From positions 1-5,902 of the forward strand of contig CAMYMX010000252.1 in assembly GCA_947259605.1 (NCBI GenBank): DNA of 5,902 bases, written 5' to 3'. Positions within the stretch are counted from its first letter, which is position 1. Every line of letters begins with the position of its first letter. The notes below the pieces were generated by a model. It made no database searches. It saw only the letters and a list, made by a program, of their open reading frames with translations, and was not told where the DNA came from. The position numbers were made by a program, and so were the translations under genes. Of this stretch, positions 5,545 through 5,902 are shown piece by piece. Source of the DNA: an uncultured Polyangiaceae bacterium (GTDB taxonomy: Bacteria; Myxococcota_A; Polyangia; Polyangiales; Houyiibacteriaceae).

Positions 5545-5902
5545 CTACGCCTCCCAGACCACCTTCTGAGCCACGCCGTACCACTCGTCCATCTTGGGGC
5601 CGTAGGTGTCTTCGAGCATGCTTCGCTTCATCTTCATGGTTGGCGTGAGAAAGCCGTTTTCGATCAGCCAAGGATCTTTGACGACCGTCAGGAACTGCAG
5701 GCGCTCGAAGGCCTCGACCTCTTGGTTGACCTGCTTCAGCAGAGCCTCGAGCTCGGCCTGGATCTGCGCACGCACACTCGAGTCGCTCAGCTTCGGGCGG
5801 AGCTCCTCCCCGAGGAGCACCAGGGCAAACGGCTGGGGATGGCCGGACCCGGTGACGCAGCACATCTCGACGTGGACGTTGTTGTTGATGATGTTCTCGA
5901 TC
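5545..5902 (-). CDS. Long-chain acyl-CoA synthetase (AMP-forming), C-terminal part only
   Basis: The last 118 residues of an AMP-forming acyl-CoA synthetase; the N-terminal adenylation domain lies beyond the right edge. The enzyme activates fatty acids to acyl-CoA with ATP, normally at the inner face of the membrane. The visible part starts in the small C-terminal domain with IENIINNNVHVEMCCVTGSG, the place where family members read IEN...VE..V.G, then QPFALVLLGEE. A helical stretch follows (about residues 43-70), then the block ENGFLTPTMKMKRSMLEDTYG, which carries the conserved Lys of the last adenylate-forming motif. The ending WYGVAQKVVWEA is typical of the long-chain class that resembles eukaryotic ACSL. 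An internal ATG at 5865 is not the start, because the homologous sequence continues upstream to the edge. It is the first visible gene of the minus-strand run. Confidence 0.92.
   Translation of the reverse strand, partial: IENIINNNVHVEMCCVTGSGHPQPFALVLLGEELRPKLSDSSVRAQIQAELEALLKQVNQEVEAFERLQFLTVVKDPWLIENGFLTPTMKMKRSMLEDTYGPKMDEWYGVAQKVVWEA

Overview
The window reads as a GC-rich Gram-negative bacterial chromosome segment. A lipoprotein signal with Ser at +2, a GreB-type elongation factor and two fatty-acid genes of a kind I associate with Myxococcota and related deltaproteobacterial lineages point that way. The lineage is inferred from protein flavour only; no rRNA or tRNA is present. There is no mobile element, CRISPR array or RNA gene. 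Almost all the DNA is coding, with six genes, two of them cut by the window edges.

Layout: (1) 1-1329, minus strand, an acyl-CoA dehydrogenase whose C-terminus runs off the left edge. (2) 1330-1627, a divergent intergenic region with ribosome binding sites for both flanking genes, several small inverted repeats and weak promoter-like boxes. (3) 1628-2536, plus strand, a lipoprotein with an SMP-30/gluconolactonase-type beta-propeller. (4) 2533-5902, a compact minus-strand gene run, transcribed right to left: the 3' end of a long-chain acyl-CoA synthetase, a geranylgeranyl-reductase-family FAD oxidoreductase, a membrane-anchored or secreted major royal jelly/Yellow family beta-propeller, and greB. 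Gaps in this run are 26 nt, a 4-nt ATGA overlap, and 11 nt, so co-transcription is likely.

How the genes may work together: the acyl-CoA synthetase (fatty acid activation), the flavin reductase family member (isoprenoid or lipid double-bond reduction) and the acyl-CoA dehydrogenase suggest a lipid-metabolism neighbourhood. Two unrelated extracytoplasmic beta-propeller proteins lie on either side of greB, converging on it. The most unusual points are the tight coupling of a Yellow/MRJP-family protein to a geranylgeranyl-reductase-like flavoenzyme that has lost part of the usual substrate-pocket motif, the greB gene at the end of that run without a clear ribosome binding site, and a convergent gene pair whose two stop codons share one CTAG. 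I see no clearly new defence or mobile system here.
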